A stretch of 25,609 bases of DNA, from NCBI GenBank assembly GCA_964370855.1, contig CAYJMF010000070.1, forward strand, positions 1 through 25,609. The letters run 5' to 3'. Shown piece by piece: positions 22,503 through 25,609 of this stretch (positions within the stretch are counted from its first letter, which is position 1; every line of letters begins with the position of its first letter). The stretch is from JAKLKS01 sp964370855 (lineage in GTDB: Bacteria > Planctomycetota > JAJSAM01 > JAKLKS01). The notes beneath the pieces were generated by a model that was given only the letters and a program-made list of their open reading frames with translations, did not search any database and was not told the DNA's origin. The translations under genes were made by a program, and so were the position numbers.

Positions 22503-24260
22503 TCAGGCCCGGGGCAGGAGGAGCGTGAAGGTCGTCCCCGCCCCCTCCACGCTCCTCACCTCGACCCGGCCGTGGTGGGCGCGGGCGATGTGCTTGACGA
22601 TGGCGAGGCCGAGGCCGGTGCCTCCCATCCCCCGGGAGCGGGAGGGATCGACCCGGTAGAACCGCTCGAAGATGCGGGGGAGGGACTCGGCGGGGATGCC
22701 GATGCCCGAGTCCTCGACCTCGATGGCCACCTCCGGCCCCCGCTCGATGCAACGGACCGTGATGCGCCCGCCGGCGGGGGTGTACTTCAGCGCGTTCTCG
22801 AGGAGGTTCACGAGGGCCTGCTCCAGGCGCCGGCCGTTCCCCGTCACCCGGAGCCCGGGAACGGGGAGGGGCTCGACGGCCAGGGCCACCCCGCCGCGCT
22901 CCGCGAGGCCGGCGAGGGAGGCGGCGGCGGCCCGCGCGGCGCCGTCGGCGGGAAGGGGCTCCGTCTCCAGGGCCGCCTCCTCGGACTCGATGGAGGAGAG
23001 GTCGAGGAGGTCCTTCACCAGGGCCTGGAGGCGGTCGCAGTTGCGGCGGGCGATGTCGAGGAACCGGCGGCGGCCCCCGGCGTCGAGACCCTCGTCCTCC
23101 AGGGTCTCCAGCGAGCCGGCCACCCCGGTGAGGGGGGTGCGGAGTTCGTGGGAGACGTTGGCGACGAAGTCCATGCGGATGCGCTCGAGCCTCCGGACCT
23201 CCGTGACGTCGCGCAGAAGGGCCACCGCTCCCCCGCCGCCGCCGAGGGGGCCCACGGAGATGTTGAGGAGGCGGCCGTCCCGGGCCGGGGATTCGGCGTC
23301 CCCCGCACCGGGACTTCCGCCGGAGAGGACCGCGCGGAAACGGCCCTCCAGCGCCGGGAACCGCAGGGCCTCCCATAGTCCGCTGCCCGCGGCGAGGGGC
23401 CCCGGCAGCCCGAGGAGCCGCGCCGCCGAGCCGTTCATGAAGAGGACGGCCTCCCGCCGGTCCACGGCGACGACCCCCTCCACCATGCCCGCGAGCACCG
23501 ACTCGAGGTCGCCGCGGACCCGCGCCTCCCCCTCGACGCGGCTGCGGATCTGGTCCGCCATCCGGTTGAGGGAGACGGCCAGGCGGGTGACCTCCTCGGG
23601 GCCCGAGGTCCGCACCCGATCCTCGAGGCGCCCCTCGGCGTAGGCCGCGGCGGACCGCTCCATCTCGGCGAGGGGCCGCGCGAGCTGGCGCGCGAGGATC
23701 CAGGAGGCGAGGAGGCCGAGGAGGAGCACCGCCCCCCCGGTGAGGAGGAGGCCGTTGCCGAGGGAGGCGAGCTCCTCCTCCACCCGCTCCAGGGGCTCGG
23801 CGACCCGGAGGTACCCGAGGGTCCCACCGGCGTCCCGGATCCGGCGGGCGAAGTAGAGGGTGGGGAACCCCGTGGAGTCGCTGTGGCGGATGGAGGTGCC
23901 GCTCCCCGCCGCCGCCGCCGCGGCGACCTCGGGGCGGCCGGCGTGGTTGTCGAGGGGGAGGGTGGCCACGTTGTCCGCGAGGACGGTGCCGTCGACGGCG
24001 ATGACGGTGATCCGCCGCCGCATCCCCGTGTCGAGGGCGCGGATCTCCCGGTCGATCTCCCCCGGCGGGACCGCCCCCTTCAGCCACTCGCGGGCGCGGG
24101 GCTCGAGGAGGGCGCCCACGGCCTCCAGGCGCAGCTCCACCTCGCGGTGGTGGAAGTCCCGGATGAAGCTCCCCCCGGCGAACCACGAGAGGACGAAGAG
24201 CACCGCGAGCACGCCGGCGACGGCGCCGAAGATCCGCCCCCCGAGGGTGGTCCTCCTCAC
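22503..24260 (-). CDS. phoR: phosphate regulon sensor histidine kinase PhoR
   Basis: This 585-residue sensor kinase has a transmembrane helix (about 10-30), a periplasmic region of about 135 residues, a second helix (about 168-189), HAMP (190-243) and PAS (about 250-355). The HisKA domain has H371 in VSHELRTPLTG as the phosphorylated His. The ATPase domain shows NLLENALKYTP, DSGIGIP and GTGLGLAIV. Unlike E. coli PhoR, which has almost no periplasmic part, this one has a sizable sensor loop, as in Gram-positive PhoR/WalK-like kinases. The GTG at 24260 overlaps the phoB stop (GTGA), so the pair is translationally coupled. Identification as PhoR rests on the adjoining pst locus as well as domain order. 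Confidence 0.93.
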   Translation of the reverse strand: MRRTTLGGRIFGAVAGVLAVLFVLSWFAGGSFIRDFHHREVELRLEAVGALLEPRAREWLKGAVPPGEIDREIRALDTGMRRRITVIAVDGTVLADNVATLPLDNHAGRPEVAAAAAAGSGTSIRHSDSTGFPTLYFARRIRDAGGTLGYLRVAEPLERVEEELASLGNGLLLTGGAVLLLGLLASWILARQLARPLAEMERSAAAYAEGRLEDRVRTSGPEEVTRLAVSLNRMADQIRSRVEGEARVRGDLESVLAGMVEGVVAVDRREAVLFMNGSAARLLGLPGPLAAGSGLWEALRFPALEGRFRAVLSGGSPGAGDAESPARDGRLLNISVGPLGGGGGAVALLRDVTEVRRLERIRMDFVANVSHELRTPLTGVAGSLETLEDEGLDAGGRRRFLDIARRNCDRLQALVKDLLDLSSIESEEAALETEPLPADGAARAAAASLAGLAERGGVALAVEPLPVPGLRVTGNGRRLEQALVNLLENALKYTPAGGRITVRCIERGPEVAIEVEDSGIGIPAESLPRIFERFYRVDPSRSRGMGGTGLGLAIVKHIARAHHGRVEVRSVEGAGTTFTLLLPRA

Positions 24261-24955
24261 GCGGGGTCTTCCCTCAGCTTGTAGCCGAGGCCGCGGATGG
24301 TCTGGATGTTCCTCCCGAAGGGGCCGAGCTTCCTCCGGAGGGTGGCGACGTGGACGTCCACGTTGCGGTCGATGACGAAGGCGTCGGGGCCGAGGACGGC
24401 GTCGAGGAGCTCGTTGCGGGTGAAGGCGCGGCCGGGGTTGAGGACGAGGTGGCGGAGGAGCTTGAACTCCGTCACCGTGAGGTCCACGGGGTTCCCCTTC
24501 AGCGTGATCTCGTGCTTGATGGAGTCCACGGTGAGGTCCCCGAAGCGGGCGACCTTGCGCGCGTCCTCGGAGCGCCGCACCTCGGAGGCCCGGAGGCGGG
24601 CCGACACCCGGGCCACGAGCTCCTTGATGCCGAAGGGCTTGCGCACGTAGTCGTCGGCCCCCTGGGCGAGGCCGATGACGGCGTCCGTCTCCTCCCCCTT
24701 GGCCGTGAGCATGATGATGGGCACCGGCGCGGTGCGGGGGTCGGCCCTGAGGCGGCGGCAGACCTCGAGCCCGTCGATGCCGGGCAGCATGAGGTCGAGG
24801 AGGATCAGGTCCGGAACGCGGAGCCGCGCCTCCCGCAGCGCCGTCTCTCCGTCCGCCGCGGTGGCGACGTCGTACTTCTCCCGGGCGAGGTGGTGGCGGA
24901 CCAGCTCCTGGAGGTCGGGCTCGTCCTCCACGACGAGGATGCGCGGTCTCTTCAT
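24257..24955 (-). CDS. phoB: phosphate regulon response regulator PhoB
   Basis: This 232-residue OmpR/PhoB-family transcription factor has a receiver domain with acidic pocket E10/D11, phosphoacceptor D54 (LILLDLMLPG), T84 and K106 (VRKPFG). It also has a C-terminal winged-helix DNA-binding domain (LTVTEFKLLRHLVLNPGRAF and VDVHVATLRRKLG). It would bind the Pho-box-like sites found before five genes here, including its own. The ATG at 24955 matches the normal N-terminus (MKRPRILVVEDE). An upstream in-frame ATG at 24979 would add eight residues. Neither has a ribosome site, and a TACGCT hexamer ends 6 nt before 24955, so phoB may be translated from a leaderless mRNA. Confidence 0.95.
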   Translation of the reverse strand: MKRPRILVVEDEPDLQELVRHHLAREKYDVATAADGETALREARLRVPDLILLDLMLPGIDGLEVCRRLRADPRTAPVPIIMLTAKGEETDAVIGLAQGADDYVRKPFGIKELVARVSARLRASEVRRSEDARKVARFGDLTVDSIKHEITLKGNPVDLTVTEFKLLRHLVLNPGRAFTRNELLDAVLGPDAFVIDRNVDVHVATLRRKLGPFGRNIQTIRGLGYKLREDPA

Positions 24956-25400
24956 GAGAAGAGCGTAGGGCGGGGGCATGGGGGGGAGGTGAGAATTGTG
25001 TAAAGGGAAGGTAAAGAGGGGGAGGGGCGTGGCGAGGAACCTCCGCCCGCCCGATGTCGATCTCCCGGGCGTGTTGGAGGGAGGCCCCACCGGGGAGGGC
25101 CGTGGCTCGTCGGGGGAGGGGGGCGGGTTCGCACCAGGGGGGAGGGGGGGAGAGCGTGCGATTCACGTGGATCCGGAAGGCAAGGCGGAGGCGTTTCGGG
25201 GTGGAAAGCGGGAAGGGCCAGCGTCCCTTCCCCCTGGAGCAGGGGATCGTCCGTCAGCAACGGAAACGGGTCGCACTCGGCAACGCCCGTCCTCGGTTCG
25301 ACCCGCCCGGGATCGCGACGCGCCTGCATGTCCAGGAACGCTGGTCAAGTGCTATCGTGTCGAGTACATGACCACGGAGATGCCGGAACGGAGGTCAAGC
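24956..25400. other. divergent intergenic region between phoB and the SET fragment
   Basis: No supported gene lies in these 445 bases; frames through it lack ribosome sites and family resemblance. The left end holds the triple Pho-box-like element and phoB promoter. Near the right end a weak plus-strand promoter can be drawn (TGGTCA, 17 bp, TACATG, around 25343-25371) before the SET fragment. G+C falls noticeably to the right of about 25170 compared with the phosphate locus. Confidence 0.45.
24988..25016 (-). promoter_or_regulatory. triple Pho-box-like site upstream of phoB
   Basis: On the minus strand three 7-bp units follow each other at exact 11-bp spacing: CTTTACC (25010-25016), CTTTACA (24999-25005) and TCTCACC (24988-24994), with TTCC and CAAT between them. 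This is the best Pho-box-like element in the window and indicates that phoBR is autoregulated. A weak -10 (TACGCT, 24962-24967) lies 20 bp downstream. Confidence 0.65.
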
Positions 25401-25589
25401 ATGCCGCGGATCGAGCTGCGGCCTTCAGCCATCGAAGGACTCGGAGCGTTCGCCGCGGAGTCGATCCGGGCGGGCGGCGTTGTCCTGCGCATCGATGACT
25501 CTCACTTCGTCCCTGACCCTGGCGTACTCACGCAGCACCAGCGAGATCGTGAGTGTGCTCCGCCCCCGGATGTCTTGGACACGACGTAG
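25401..25589 (+). pseudogene. N-terminal fragment of a SET-domain protein
   Basis: A 62-residue frame starts at the ATG at 25401, chosen by a strong GGAGG 5 nt upstream. Residues 3-30 (IELRPSAIEGLGAFAAESI then RAGGVVLRIDDS) match the start of a SET domain, the fold of lysine methyltransferases, where RPSxIEGxGxFA is the first conserved block. A full SET domain needs about 110-130 residues including the NHSCxPN and Tyr-containing motifs. Here the frame stops at 25589 with unrelated sequence (CAPPPDVLDTT). Either the gene is frameshifted and continues past the window, or it is a decayed remnant. The beginning is convincing; the pseudogene call is tentative because only 20 bases follow. Confidence 0.5.
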
Positions 25590-25609
25590 GGTGTTGACGC
25601 CGGGTGTCC

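Overview
The window is a GC-rich (by eye near 70% G+C) bacterial chromosome segment. The cell is Gram-negative: it has outer-membrane porins, periplasmic binding proteins and Sec signal peptides. Lineage cannot be fixed from this sequence. The oversized PstC and PstA, the PGN-type EF-P, the bacterial topoisomerase VI and the long inverted repeats ending in GTGCC/GGCAC-type palindromes together suggest a Planctomycetota-like or other poorly cultured environmental phylum. That is inference. Almost every gene lies on the minus strand; the exceptions are a secreted nuclease and a SET fragment at the right edge.

Layout, left to right. 51-1020: two small exported proteins (a calcium-binding-repeat protein and a HEAT-like protein) behind a good sigma70-type promoter with a long leader. 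1499-4472: topoisomerase VI subunits B and A, transcribed B then A. 4588-5265 (+): a thermonuclease. 5269-8174: elongation factor P, an M48 membrane protease and an O-methyltransferase. 8382-24955: one continuous phosphate-acquisition locus. Right edge: a short SET-domain fragment.

The phosphate locus, read in transcription order from the right, is phoB, phoR, pstB (copy 2), pstS, pstC, pstA, pstB (copy 1), phoU, pit, a DUF47 Pit-accessory gene, and two OprP/OprO-type porins. PhoR and PhoB sense and respond to phosphate starvation. The porins would pass phosphate across the outer membrane, PstS would capture it, and PstCAB would import it with ATP. Pit with its DUF47 partner is a second, ion-coupled route, and PhoU links transporter state to PhoR. 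Five promoters in the locus (phoB, pstB2, pstS, pit, oprP1) carry a shared motif of 7-bp CTTNNCN units spaced 4 bp apart. This matches the layout of a PhoB box and ties the locus into one regulon.

Most unusual points: (1) pstS is a tandem, in-frame fusion of two almost identical PstS domains encoded by a 922-bp direct repeat; (2) three unrelated-sequence but same-architecture 37-40-bp inverted repeats sit just after stop codons; (3) a complete topoisomerase VI pair is present, with an acidic insertion in subunit B; (4) EF-P lacks the usual modifiable Lys/Arg at its tip; (5) an extreme homopolymeric G/C tract lies inside the pstB2 coding region. I saw no tRNA, rRNA, CRISPR array or recognisable transposase gene.
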